Below, piece after piece: positions 24,813 to 32,197 of a stretch of 33,558 nt of DNA; position 1 is the first letter of the stretch; each line of letters opens with the position of its first letter. This DNA is from Granulosicoccaceae sp. 1_MG-2023 (GTDB lineage Bacteria; Pseudomonadota; Gammaproteobacteria; Granulosicoccales; Granulosicoccaceae). A program made the position numbers and the translations under genes. The notes beneath the pieces were generated by a model that was given only the letters and a program-made list of their open reading frames with translations, had not been told where the DNA came from and ran no database searches. The stretch is from contig JAUOPI010000032.1 in NCBI GenBank assembly GCA_030546905.1, positions 1 to 33,558 of the forward strand, read 5' to 3'.

Positions 24813-24823
24813 TCCGGGTAAGG

Positions 24824-24856
24824 AAAAGCCCGCCGGGGGACCGGCGGGCTTTTTTT
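24824..24856 (+). terminator. Strong rho-independent terminator of the amine operon
   Basis: AAAAGCCCGCCGG (24824-24836) pairs perfectly with CCGGCGGGCTTTT (24841-24853) around GGGA, and the T run continues to 24856. This is a textbook intrinsic terminator 12 bases after the permease stop codon. Confidence 0.95.
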
Positions 24857-25121
24857 GTGTCTTGATTTTCTTTCTGCAGGCATGGCCCATGCTGCTGTGC
24901 CACGGGTTGCCGTCTGGCAGGGCGGCATTGCGCCGGGCTTGCCGTTTGTCGGATGCGCCCGGGTAGTGTGGCCGCATAGGTGGGTTGCAAAAAGACACTG
25001 TTCCGAATGACGTCGCCTGTTTAACAGTTCCCCGACGTTTTGGCGCAGGCATTCTGCGGTGGTGTTTGATATGGCCGGTCTGGCGAAGCCGTGAACGGTG
25101 CCGCGCTCACGGCTTCGTTTG
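24857..25121. other. Gap between amine operon and NSS gene
   Basis: These 265 bases contain no credible gene. A perfect 11-bp hairpin without T tract (CGAAGCCGTGA, 25084-25094, with TCACGGCTTCG, 25107-25117) lies 4 bases past the stop codon of the minus-strand transporter and may end its transcript. GCGGTGGTGTTT (25056-25067) is an exact inverted copy of 25140-25151, which is inside that gene's last codons. Confidence 0.5.
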
Positions 25122-26507
25122 TCAAACCAGGTTATACAAAAACACCACCGCAATACCCGCCGGGGTCAGGAAACGCAGGACAAACATAAACGCGGTGTAG
25201 AGCGGCCCTTTGAGGCCGATGGCCTGATCGAGCCCGTCGCGTTTGATGGCCCAGCCGGCAAACAGCGCTATGGCCAGCCCGCCGACCGGCAGCATCACGT
25301 TGGAGACCAGAAAATCGAGCAGGTCGAAGACGGTCTTGCCTTCAAAGATGGGAATAAATCCCAGCGGGAAAAAATCCTTCCAGGCGTTGAAAGAGAGCAC
25401 TGTGCCGATGCCGGCGGCCCAGATGCCAAGGCCGCCTGTGAGGGCGCTTTTGCCACGGCTGATTCCTTTGTGTTCTTCCAGCCATTCGGTGACCGGTTCC
25501 AGCAGCGAGATGGCCGAGGTCAGGGCGGCGATCAGCAGCAGGGCGAAGAAGACTGTGCCGAAGACCGTGCCGCCGGTCATATGGCCGAAGGCCAGCGGCA
25601 GGGTGACGAAGATCAGTCCCGGACCGGAGCCGGGCTCCAGGCCGTTGGCGAAGACCAGCGGGAATATGGCAAGACCGGCAAGCAGTGCGACAAGGGTGTC
25701 CATCAGAGCAATGGTGATGGCCGTGCGGGCGATGTTGACGTGCTGCGGCAGGTAGGAGCCGTAGGACATCATCACACCGATACCGATACTCAGGGTAAAG
25801 GCGGCGTGGCCGAGTGCGATCAGCATGGACTCGGTGGAGAGTTTGCTGAAGTCGGGCGAGAACATAAAGCTGACCGCCCGGCCGAAATGGCCGGTGGTGG
25901 CGGCATAGGCGACCATCACAACGAGCAGCAGGAACAGCAGCGGCATCAGCATATTGATGGCTTTTTCCATGCCGGCGCGGATACCGCGACCGACGATCAG
26001 GATCACCAGCGCCATGAAGACGCTGTGCCAGATCAGCAGTGACCAGGGGCTGGCCAGCATGGCGCCGAAAATGCCGGCCACCGCATCGGCGTCGGCGCCG
26101 CTGAACAGGCCGGCTGCGGTCTTGAAGATATACAGAATCGACCAGCCGCCGATCACGGAATAAAACGAGAGCAGGAAAAAGGCCCCGACTATGCCGTTCC
26201 AGCCGATGATCCGCCAGCCACGCCGGGTGCCGTCGGCGTCGGTCAGACTGCGCATGCTGGCAACCGGACTGCGGGCGCCGCGCCGGCCGATGGTCACCTC
26301 GGCAATCAGCACCGGTACGCCGACAACCGCGATACAGGCCAGATAAACCAGCACAAATGCACCGCCGCCGTTTTCGCCGGTGATATAGGGAAATTTCCAG
26401 ATATTGCCCAGACCGACAGCCGAGCCTATGGCGGCCAGAATAAACGCCGTACGGGACGACCAGAGATTATCGGGCCGCTGGTGCGGGCCGGGCGTTGCTG
26501 GATTCAT
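25122..26507 (-). CDS. NSS family sodium-dependent transporter
   Basis: A 461-aa sodium symporter of the neurotransmitter:sodium symporter family (LeuT, Tyt1, MhsT relatives). The helix 1 signature is unmistakable: AAIGSAVGLGNIWKFPYITGENGGGAFVLVYL (residues 31-62), which carries sodium and substrate ligands. The first loop has EVTIGRRGARSPV. About 11-12 hydrophobic helices can be counted, as in bacterial members. Substrates in this family are amino acids or amines. The ATG at 26507 has GGAGA about 10 bases upstream. It is transcribed away from a LysR gene across a 218-base gap, so that regulator could control it. Confidence 0.94.
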   Translation of the reverse strand: MNPATPGPHQRPDNLWSSRTAFILAAIGSAVGLGNIWKFPYITGENGGGAFVLVYLACIAVVGVPVLIAEVTIGRRGARSPVASMRSLTDADGTRRGWRIIGWNGIVGAFFLLSFYSVIGGWSILYIFKTAAGLFSGADADAVAGIFGAMLASPWSLLIWHSVFMALVILIVGRGIRAGMEKAINMLMPLLFLLLVVMVAYAATTGHFGRAVSFMFSPDFSKLSTESMLIALGHAAFTLSIGIGVMMSYGSYLPQHVNIARTAITIALMDTLVALLAGLAIFPLVFANGLEPGSGPGLIFVTLPLAFGHMTGGTVFGTVFFALLLIAALTSAISLLEPVTEWLEEHKGISRGKSALTGGLGIWAAGIGTVLSFNAWKDFFPLGFIPIFEGKTVFDLLDFLVSNVMLPVGGLAIALFAGWAIKRDGLDQAIGLKGPLYTAFMFVLRFLTPAGIAVVFLYNLV

Positions 26508-26725
26508 GCTGCGGATTCTCCGGGTTGTTCTGATCGGTAAGCATGCTTGCGTTGTGGCAACGCGGCCTGCCGCGGCAGATTATGACAGCCGGCGGCCGGC
26601 AGCACCACACTGTCAGACAGCGGCAGGGCGTCTGGCGGTGATTCGGCGTCAGGGTTTTGAGGTAAGATCCTGTGTCATAATTTGCCTTCTTTGCGCTGCG
26701 TTGTTAACGCGTGCCGGATAACACC

Positions 26726-27622
26726 ATGTCGCCCACATTAAAGCAGTTACAGCATTTCATAGTCCTTGCTGAGGAGTTGCACTTTGGCAGGGCCGCACAG
26801 CGTCTGAATATCTCCCAACCGCCTCTGAGTAACAGCCTCAAGCAACTGGAGCAGCAGCTCGGCTTTCAGCTTATGGAGCGCAGCCGGCGCTCGGTGCGGC
26901 TGACCGAGGCCGGGGCGATTTATGCGGTGCAGGCCAGGCGCGTGCTCGAAGAGCTGGAGACGGCCAGAAATATGGCCTGGCAGGCCGCACACGGCGGGCT
27001 GGGGACGATTTCGGTTGGCTTTGTGCCCTCAATGCTGTTCCGCAGGTTACCGGATACGCTGCGCCGCTTTGAACAGCAATGTCCCGGTATTGCGCTGCAT
27101 CTGTTTGAGCAAAACACCAATGCGCAGCTTGAAGGTGTGCTGCAACACCGCATTGATGTGGGGTTTATTCATGCTGTTTCGGTGCCGCCGGAGCTGGAAG
27201 TGTATGAACTGGAGATCGAACGCATGGTTTGCTGCGTGCCGACCCATCACCGTCTGGCGCGTAAGTCGCGGATTTCGCTTGAAGAGTTGGTCGGTGAGCG
27301 GGTGATTCTGTTTTCCCGGCAATTTGCCGAGCACTATTTTGACCGCATGGAAGCCTTGCTGAACAGCCACGGGATCGCCTTGTGCGACGACTTTCATGTG
27401 CAGCACTGGCTGACCGTGGTCGCGCTGGTGGCCAACGGTCTGGGCGTCTCCCTGGTGCCGCAGTCGCTGGCGCAGGGCGGCTTCTCCGGTGTGGCCTATG
27501 TGGAGCTGGCCGATGCAACAGCGCAGTACCCGGTTTCCATGGTCTGGAACAAACGCAGCACCAACCCGGCGGTGGAGAACTTTGTGGCCTTTGTACGGGG
27601 ACGCGGCAGTGCCGCGCAATAG
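26726..27622 (+). CDS. LysR family transcriptional regulator
   Basis: A 298-aa LysR-type regulator of the BenM/CatM/CbnR-like group. The DNA-binding domain reads LKQLQHFIVLAEELHFGRAAQRLNISQPPLSNSLKQLEQQLG, then LMERSRRSVRLTEAG. The effector domain begins near GTISVGFVPSMLFRRLP and contains LFEQNTNAQLEGVLQHRIDVGFIH. I use the ATG at 26726; a GTG five codons earlier is open, and neither has a clear ribosome site. It lies between a divergent NSS transporter gene and a co-directional acyl-CoA dehydrogenase gene. A strong dyad at 27639-27663, just after its stop codon, is a plausible binding site for controlling the downstream operon. Confidence 0.93.
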   Translation: MSPTLKQLQHFIVLAEELHFGRAAQRLNISQPPLSNSLKQLEQQLGFQLMERSRRSVRLTEAGAIYAVQARRVLEELETARNMAWQAAHGGLGTISVGFVPSMLFRRLPDTLRRFEQQCPGIALHLFEQNTNAQLEGVLQHRIDVGFIHAVSVPPELEVYELEIERMVCCVPTHHRLARKSRISLEELVGERVILFSRQFAEHYFDRMEALLNSHGIALCDDFHVQHWLTVVALVANGLGVSLVPQSLAQGGFSGVAYVELADATAQYPVSMVWNKRSTNPAVENFVAFVRGRGSAAQ

Positions 27623-27638
27623 CCGGGAAATGACCGTA

Positions 27639-27663
27639 TTTTGATACGTATTATGTATCAAAA
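27639..27663 (+). promoter_or_regulatory. Palindromic operator upstream of the acyl-CoA dehydrogenase
   Basis: TTTTGATAC (27639-27647) and GTATCAAAA (27655-27663) form a perfect 9-bp dyad with a 7-base centre. It contains the T-N11-A pattern favoured by LysR regulators. It lies 95 bases before the acyl-CoA dehydrogenase start and 17 bases after the LysR stop codon, in an AT-rich island inside GC-rich DNA. Confidence 0.6.
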
Positions 27664-27757
27664 CATACGAAACTAATATTGGAGAGGGAATCAAAGCCTT
27701 TGCTACGCTGCCTCCACCGGCACTGATCTGCCGGCATACGGAAGGGGGAATCTGGCT

Positions 27758-29470
27758 TTGAAAATCTATAAGAATATTCCGGACAGCGTGGGTATGAACG
27801 CCTATGCGGCCGACCCGGCCATGGCGCAGCTGCTATCGGTCTATCTTTCACCTGAGTCGCTGGAACTGGTGACGCCGAAGCTGCAGGAGCTGGGCGCACT
27901 GGTCGGTGACCATCTTGAGCAACTGGCTCTGACCGCGGACAAGAATCCGCCTGTCTTGCATTTACGTTCCCGCAACAGCGCCGAAGAAGAACGGATTGTG
28001 AAACATCCGGCCTTCGAAGAGCTGGAACGCTATGCCTTCAGCGAATTCGGCCTGGCTGCCATGTCGCACCGTGGCGGCGTCTTCGGTGCGCAGGAGAAAT
28101 TGCCGCCGCTGGTCAAGTACGCATTGGTTTATCTGTTTGTGCAGGCCGAGTTCGGTCTGTGCTGTCCGCTGTCCATGACCGATGCGCTGACCCGCACCCT
28201 GGTCAAATTCGGTTCGCCGGAACTGGTGGACAAGTATTTCCAACAACTCACCTCACAGGATATGGACGCGCTGTTTCAGGGCTCCATGTTTATGACCGAG
28301 CAGGTGGCCGGTTCCGACGTGGGTGCAATTACCACCACGGCACGTCTGGAGGACGGCAAATGGCGGCTGTACGGCGATAAATGGTTTTGTTCCAATCCGG
28401 ATGCGGCGCTGGGCATGGTGTTGGCGCGGCCCGAAGGGGGCGGCGAGGGCACGCGCGGGCTGTCTCTGTTTCTGTTGCCGCGCTTCCTGGATGATGGCAG
28501 CAAGAACGCCTATCGGATTCTGCGCCTGAAAGACAAGCTTGGCACCCGCTCCATGGCCTCCGGCGAAATCACCTTCGAGGGGGCCGAAGCCTATCTGGTC
28601 GGTGAGCCCAGCCAGGGTTTCAAACAGATGACCGACATGATCAATATGTCGCGCCTGTCCAATGGGGTGCGCTCTGCCGGAATGATGCGTCGCTCGGTCA
28701 ACGAAGCGATGTTTATCGCGCAGAACCGCACTGCCTTCGGCAAGCGTCTGGTGGATCTGCCGCTGATGCAACGGCAATTGGCGAAAATGCTGACCGTCGC
28801 AGAGCAGGGGCGCTCCATGGTCTTTCATACCGCGCGGGTGCTGGAGGCCGCCGATAAGGGCGATGCGGCTATGGCCAAGGTGTTGCGGATCATGACCCCG
28901 CTGATCAAATTCCGTACCTGCCGTGATGCGCGCAAAGTCAGTGGCGATGCCATGGAAGTCAGAGGCGGCAGCGGCTATATCGAAGAATGGTCCGATGCCC
29001 GGGTTTTGCGTGATTCGCATCTGGGCTCGATCTGGGAAGGTACCAGCAATATCGTCGCGCTGGATGTGGCCAGAGCCACACGCCGCGAAGATGCCCTCAG
29101 CGCACTCAGTGCCTATGTTGGTGAACTGCTCAAAGAAGCCGAACCGGCGCCGGCATTGCTGGAGGAAGTCTCGGTCAGTTTTGACAAGGCCGCCGGTTTT
29201 CTTGACCGCGTGGCCAACACCCGCGAACTGGAAGCCGATACCCGGCAAGCGGCCAGTGCGGTGTATTCCGCCACCTCCGCGGCCATTATGTGCTGGGAAA
29301 GCGCACAGCTACGACAAGCCGGACACCGCAGTGCGGGTGACCGTGCGGCACTGGCGCGTGCAGTCATCCGCCATCGCCTGAGCGCACAGGACCCCTGCGT
29401 CGGCCGGGCCGCTGCAACCGCCGAAGAGGCCGATCTCCTGAGCCGTTCGGTAGAGGGGCTGAGCTTATGA
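27758..29470 (+). CDS. Acyl-CoA dehydrogenase, AidB-like
   Basis: A 570-aa flavoenzyme of the acyl-CoA dehydrogenase superfamily, in the longer group near AidB. FAD-contact blocks are FMTEQVAGSDVG (residues 178-189) and LYGDKWFCSN (204-213), then KDKLGTRSMASGEITFEGAEAYL. The C-terminal RGGSGYIEEW and SIWEGTSNIVALD hold the usual place of the catalytic Glu (E427). It should form an alpha,beta-double bond in an acyl-CoA, or act as an AidB-like DNA-protection flavoprotein; the CoA transferase gene overlapping its end favours acyl-CoA metabolism. The start is TTG at 27758 with AAGGGGG 9 bases upstream; no ATG fits better. The stop codon overlaps the next ATG by 4 bases, showing translational coupling. 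Confidence 0.93.
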   Translation: MKIYKNIPDSVGMNAYAADPAMAQLLSVYLSPESLELVTPKLQELGALVGDHLEQLALTADKNPPVLHLRSRNSAEEERIVKHPAFEELERYAFSEFGLAAMSHRGGVFGAQEKLPPLVKYALVYLFVQAEFGLCCPLSMTDALTRTLVKFGSPELVDKYFQQLTSQDMDALFQGSMFMTEQVAGSDVGAITTTARLEDGKWRLYGDKWFCSNPDAALGMVLARPEGGGEGTRGLSLFLLPRFLDDGSKNAYRILRLKDKLGTRSMASGEITFEGAEAYLVGEPSQGFKQMTDMINMSRLSNGVRSAGMMRRSVNEAMFIAQNRTAFGKRLVDLPLMQRQLAKMLTVAEQGRSMVFHTARVLEAADKGDAAMAKVLRIMTPLIKFRTCRDARKVSGDAMEVRGGSGYIEEWSDARVLRDSHLGSIWEGTSNIVALDVARATRREDALSALSAYVGELLKEAEPAPALLEEVSVSFDKAAGFLDRVANTRELEADTRQAASAVYSATSAAIMCWESAQLRQAGHRSAGDRAALARAVIRHRLSAQDPCVGRAAATAEEADLLSRSVEGLSL

Positions 29471-30666
29471 GCGAGGCAGTTTCAGGCGCCCTGGCGGGGA
29501 TCCGCGTTGTTGATTTATCCCGCGTGTTAGGCGGCCCGTTTGCCGGCCAGGTTCTGGCTGACCACGGCGCGGATGTAATCAAGGTCGAGCCGCCGGGCGG
29601 TGATGAGACCCGCGAATGGGGACCGCCGTTTCTGGACGGCACAGCCTCGTATTTTCTCGGTCTGAACCGCAACAAGCGTGCGATTGCGTTGGATTTGCGT
29701 CAGCCTCAAGGGCGCGAGGTGTTGCTGCGTCTGCTGGAGGATGCCGATATCCTGCTGGAAAACTTCAAGACCGGCACGCTGGAAAAGTGGGATCTCGGAT
29801 ATGAATCGACGCTCAAACAACGCTTCCCGCGTTTGATACATGCACGCGTCAGCGGTTTCGGGGCGGACGGTCCGCTGGGCGGTTTGCCCGGCTATGACGC
29901 CATACTACAAGCCATGAGCGGGATTATGAGTGTTAACGGCAGCAGCGACGGCGAGCCGACCAGAGTCGGTGTGCCGGTGGTCGATATGACAACCGGCCTG
30001 AATGCGGTGATCGGTATTCTGCTGGCACTGTATGCGCGGGAGAAAACCGGGCAAGGGCAGTTTATCGAAGCCTCGCTGTTTGATTCGGCGCTGTCGTTCC
30101 TGCATCCGCATTCGGCCAACTATGCGCTGAACGGCAAAGTGCCCGGACGCAGCGGCAACGACCACCCGAATATCTCGCCGTATTCCACGTACAAGACCGG
30201 TACCCGGCCGGTCTATCTGGCCGTCGGCAACAACCGGCAATTCGCAAAACTCTGCGAAGTGATCGGCGCGCCGGCACTGGCTGAGGACGAACGTTTTCTC
30301 AGCAACGGCGACCGGGTACGCAATCGTGCACAACTGCGCGAGGCGCTGGAGGCGGTTATGGCCGATCAGGATGGTATGGCGTTGTCAGAGCGTCTGATTC
30401 ATTCCGGGGTACCCGCCGGGCCGGTGATGGATGTTGCCGAGGCGCTGGCACACGAACACACGCAGCACCGCGAAATGCTTGTCAAACTCGGCGATTATGA
30501 GGGTGTCGGTGCGCCGGTCAAGGTTTCGCTGAACCCGGCAAGTTACCGCCGTTCACCGCCGGCCTTTGCCGAGCACAATGCAGAGGTGCTGCTGGAAGCC
30601 GGCTTTAGCGAAGCGCAGATACAGCATCTGACCGATATAGGTGTACTGCCGGGGGAACGCCAATAG
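29467..30666 (+). CDS. CaiB/BaiF family CoA transferase
   Basis: A 399-aa class III CoA transferase that moves CoA between carboxylic acids. The N-terminus begins LAGIRVVDLSRVLGGPFAGQVLADHGADVIKVEPPGGDETR, the classic family start. FFLGLNRNKRAIALDLR-type sequence follows at about residues 62-78. The probable catalytic aspartate is D173 in VVDMTTGLNAVIGILLALY, by analogy with formyl-CoA transferase. It overlaps the acyl-CoA dehydrogenase stop codon (ATGA), so both enzymes are made together. Likely flow: activate an organic acid to its CoA ester, then oxidise it. The substrate is unknown; carnitine-, benzylsuccinate- and mesaconate-type acids are all used by relatives. A perfect 12-bp hairpin follows the gene. 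Confidence 0.94.
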   Translation: MSEAVSGALAGIRVVDLSRVLGGPFAGQVLADHGADVIKVEPPGGDETREWGPPFLDGTASYFLGLNRNKRAIALDLRQPQGREVLLRLLEDADILLENFKTGTLEKWDLGYESTLKQRFPRLIHARVSGFGADGPLGGLPGYDAILQAMSGIMSVNGSSDGEPTRVGVPVVDMTTGLNAVIGILLALYAREKTGQGQFIEASLFDSALSFLHPHSANYALNGKVPGRSGNDHPNISPYSTYKTGTRPVYLAVGNNRQFAKLCEVIGAPALAEDERFLSNGDRVRNRAQLREALEAVMADQDGMALSERLIHSGVPAGPVMDVAEALAHEHTQHREMLVKLGDYEGVGAPVKVSLNPASYRRSPPAFAEHNAEVLLEAGFSEAQIQHLTDIGVLPGERQ

Positions 30667-30709
30667 CCGGTAAAAGACCGCAAAAAACACGGCAAGGTAC
30701 GACTTGAAG

Positions 30710-30737
30710 CGTTCCGCACCGGATGCGGTGCGGAACG
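30710..30737 (+). terminator. Perfect 12-bp hairpin after the CoA transferase gene
   Basis: CGTTCCGCACCG (30710-30721) pairs perfectly with CGGTGCGGAACG (30726-30737) around GATG, 44 bases after the stop codon. No T tract follows. Probably a 3' end or processing hairpin. Confidence 0.55.
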
Positions 30738-30830
30738 TGTCTGCGAGACCTGCCTTTAGCGCCTTGGGTAAGTTTACAGCGGTGCTGATGAACTCCTGTC
30801 CGCAGCCGGTGTCTCTGGAGGGTTCGCTTG

Positions 30831-31250
30831 ATGAACGCAATGGAGAAGCACGTGCCGAAACACCTACCTCTTGCCCTGTTACTGCTCAGAGTGGGCATTT
30901 TTATCGTTTTTATTGTCTGGACGTTGGATAAGCTGATTAACCCGGGACATGCTGCGAAGGTTTTTGAAAACTTCTTTGGTATGCCCGGTCTCGGGGCCGG
31001 CGTGTTCTATGTGATCGGCTCGGTTCAACTGGTTCTGGTGCTGGCTTTTGTGGCGGGGCTGCTGAAAACCTGGACCTACGGCATTATCCTCGCATTGCAC
31101 GCGGTCTCGACGCTGGCTTCTTTCGGCAAGTATCTGCAGCCGTTTGATAATATGTTGTTTTTTGCGGCCTGGCCGATGCTGGCCGCTTGTGCCGCGCTGT
31201 TTTTACTGCGTGACTACGACACGCTGACACTTTCCCGGCAGGGGACGTGA
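30831..31250 (+). CDS. DoxX-like small membrane protein
   Basis: A 139-aa inner-membrane protein with four hydrophobic helices, of the DoxX-like superfamily. The first helix (LPLALLLLRVGIFIVFIVWTLDKLINP) with its closing Lys-Leu-Ile-Asn-Pro matches the start of that family, and GMPGLGAGVFYVIGSVQLVLVLAFVAGLL is the second block. DoxX-like proteins are linked to quinone or thiol redox chemistry, but most lack a known reaction. The ATG at 30831 has CTGGAGGG with 8-base spacing; the frame opens one codon earlier at a TTG. It may be a separate transcript, because a hairpin lies in the 164-base gap behind the CoA transferase gene. It ends at a strong terminator. Confidence 0.75.
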   Translation: MNAMEKHVPKHLPLALLLLRVGIFIVFIVWTLDKLINPGHAAKVFENFFGMPGLGAGVFYVIGSVQLVLVLAFVAGLLKTWTYGIILALHAVSTLASFGKYLQPFDNMLFFAAWPMLAACAALFLLRDYDTLTLSRQGT

Positions 31251-31272
31251 CTGCGTAACAGGCAAAGCGGAT

Positions 31273-31312
31273 ATACAAGCCTGACGGAGTTTCCGTCAGG
31301 CTTGTATTTTTT
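31273..31312 (+). terminator. Strong rho-independent terminator
   Basis: ATACAAGCCTGACGGA (31273-31288) pairs perfectly over 16 bp with TCCGTCAGGCTTGTAT (31292-31307) around GTT, and a T run follows to 31312. It ends the DoxX-like gene. On the minus strand the hairpin lacks a T tract, but it may still affect the opposing operon. Confidence 0.95.
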
Positions 31313-31329
31313 GTGGCTTTTGCGCCGGC

Positions 31330-31887
31330 TCAGTCGTCAGCTTCCTGAATATGCCGGCCCGACGGCGAGACCTCAAGATCGAGTTTTTGGCCGTTTTGCA
31401 TGCCCGAGAACTCGTAACCGACCACATCCATCGAGGCGCTGTAGGAGGCTTCGATAAACTGCGGGGAAAAGGCCGGGTAGGCGCGATTGACCGCTTTCAT
31501 CACTGCACCGGGCACCATATCCGCGGCGAACTCGATCTCGATTTCGTCGAATTCGGCATCGGCTGTAACATCGAATTCCACCTTGCGGCTCTGCGCCGGT
31601 GCGTTCACTGCCGGGGACATGAGCTCCCCGTCCTCGTCGGTCAAGGGCTTGTATTCTCCGGCCAGAAATTCGCCGCCGGGGATGGTTCCCTGAATCTCGT
31701 AAACCATAAAGCCGTCGGTTTCGGTTTCCGTATTGGCGCTGATCAGCGCAATAGTGTCGAAGCGCGTTTTGACGGCTTGTAACACCGTGTCAGGTACGTC
31801 GCCAAGCGCCAGCGGGACTTCCTCTCCGGCCTGCGCCGTGGTGATACAGGCGGCGCCGCTCAGGGCGATTGCAATCAGACGTTTCAT
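31330..31887 (-). CDS. Secreted PepSY-like protein
   Basis: A 185-aa exported protein with a short signal peptide (MKRLIAIALSGAACITTAQA, likely cut after the second Ala pair at residue 20). The mature protein seems to contain two related PepSY-like units: VPDTVLQAVKTRF near residue 31, and VPGAVMKAVNRAYP near residue 127, each followed by an edge strand (YEIQGTIPGG and YEFSGMQNGQ). PepSY domains are periplasmic modules that often inhibit peptidases or sense metals and envelope state. It is very acidic (runs such as DAEFDEIEIEF), so metal or calcium binding is possible. The ATG at 31887 is 1 base after the stop codon of the upstream coiled-coil gene, so translation is coupled. It is the last gene of the operon. 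Confidence 0.75.
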   Translation of the reverse strand: MKRLIAIALSGAACITTAQAGEEVPLALGDVPDTVLQAVKTRFDTIALISANTETETDGFMVYEIQGTIPGGEFLAGEYKPLTDEDGELMSPAVNAPAQSRKVEFDVTADAEFDEIEIEFAADMVPGAVMKAVNRAYPAFSPQFIEASYSASMDVVGYEFSGMQNGQKLDLEVSPSGRHIQEADD

Positions 31888-31888
31888 A

Positions 31889-32164
31889 TCAGCGGTCTCC
31901 GTCCCCATCGCGCTTGTCGGAGCGCTCTTGCAGAAGGGCTTTGAATTCCTCACGGATCACCAGCCAGAAGTCACGCAGATTGGAGTACTTGTTGTCGATA
32001 TCGCCAAGGTATTTCTCCAGATCTTCGATCGCTTCGTGCTGTTCGCCTTCTTCTTCCTCACGGAGCTGTTCCCGCAGGCCCCGCAGGGAAGCTTCCATTT
32101 CTTCGATTTTGACCTGTAAGGCGTGCTTACGGTCGTTTACTTCTTTGCGCTGTGTATCAATCAT
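31889..32164 (-). CDS. Small coiled-coil protein, 91 aa
   Basis: A 91-aa, highly charged cytosolic protein made almost wholly of helix. The first two thirds (TQRKEVNDRKHALQVKIEEMEASLRGLREQLREEEE and on to LEKYLGDIDNKY) form a clear coiled coil, followed by a more hydrophobic patch (LRDFWLVIREEFKALLQ). I do not recognise a family. The ATG at 32164 is preferred over an upstream TTG at 32176. It begins 33 bases after the Na/Pi cotransporter stop codon, and its own stop touches the start of the PepSY-like gene, so the three genes form one operon. It could be an accessory or regulatory subunit of the transporter; this is inference from position only. Confidence 0.7.
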   Translation of the reverse strand: MIDTQRKEVNDRKHALQVKIEEMEASLRGLREQLREEEEGEQHEAIEDLEKYLGDIDNKYSNLRDFWLVIREEFKALLQERSDKRDGDGDR

Positions 32165-32197
32165 TGTTTTATACAACTCAAAAGGAGTGGGAGGGCG

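Noticed and set aside
25098-26042. Long plus-strand frame of 314 codons opposite the NSS gene
   Set aside because: Its Gln/Asp/Gly-rich composition is a shadow of a membrane-protein gene; the opposite strand carries unmistakable NSS motifs. The same applies to long antisense frames at 10408-11268, 14542-15474, 28253-29248 and 32123-33139.
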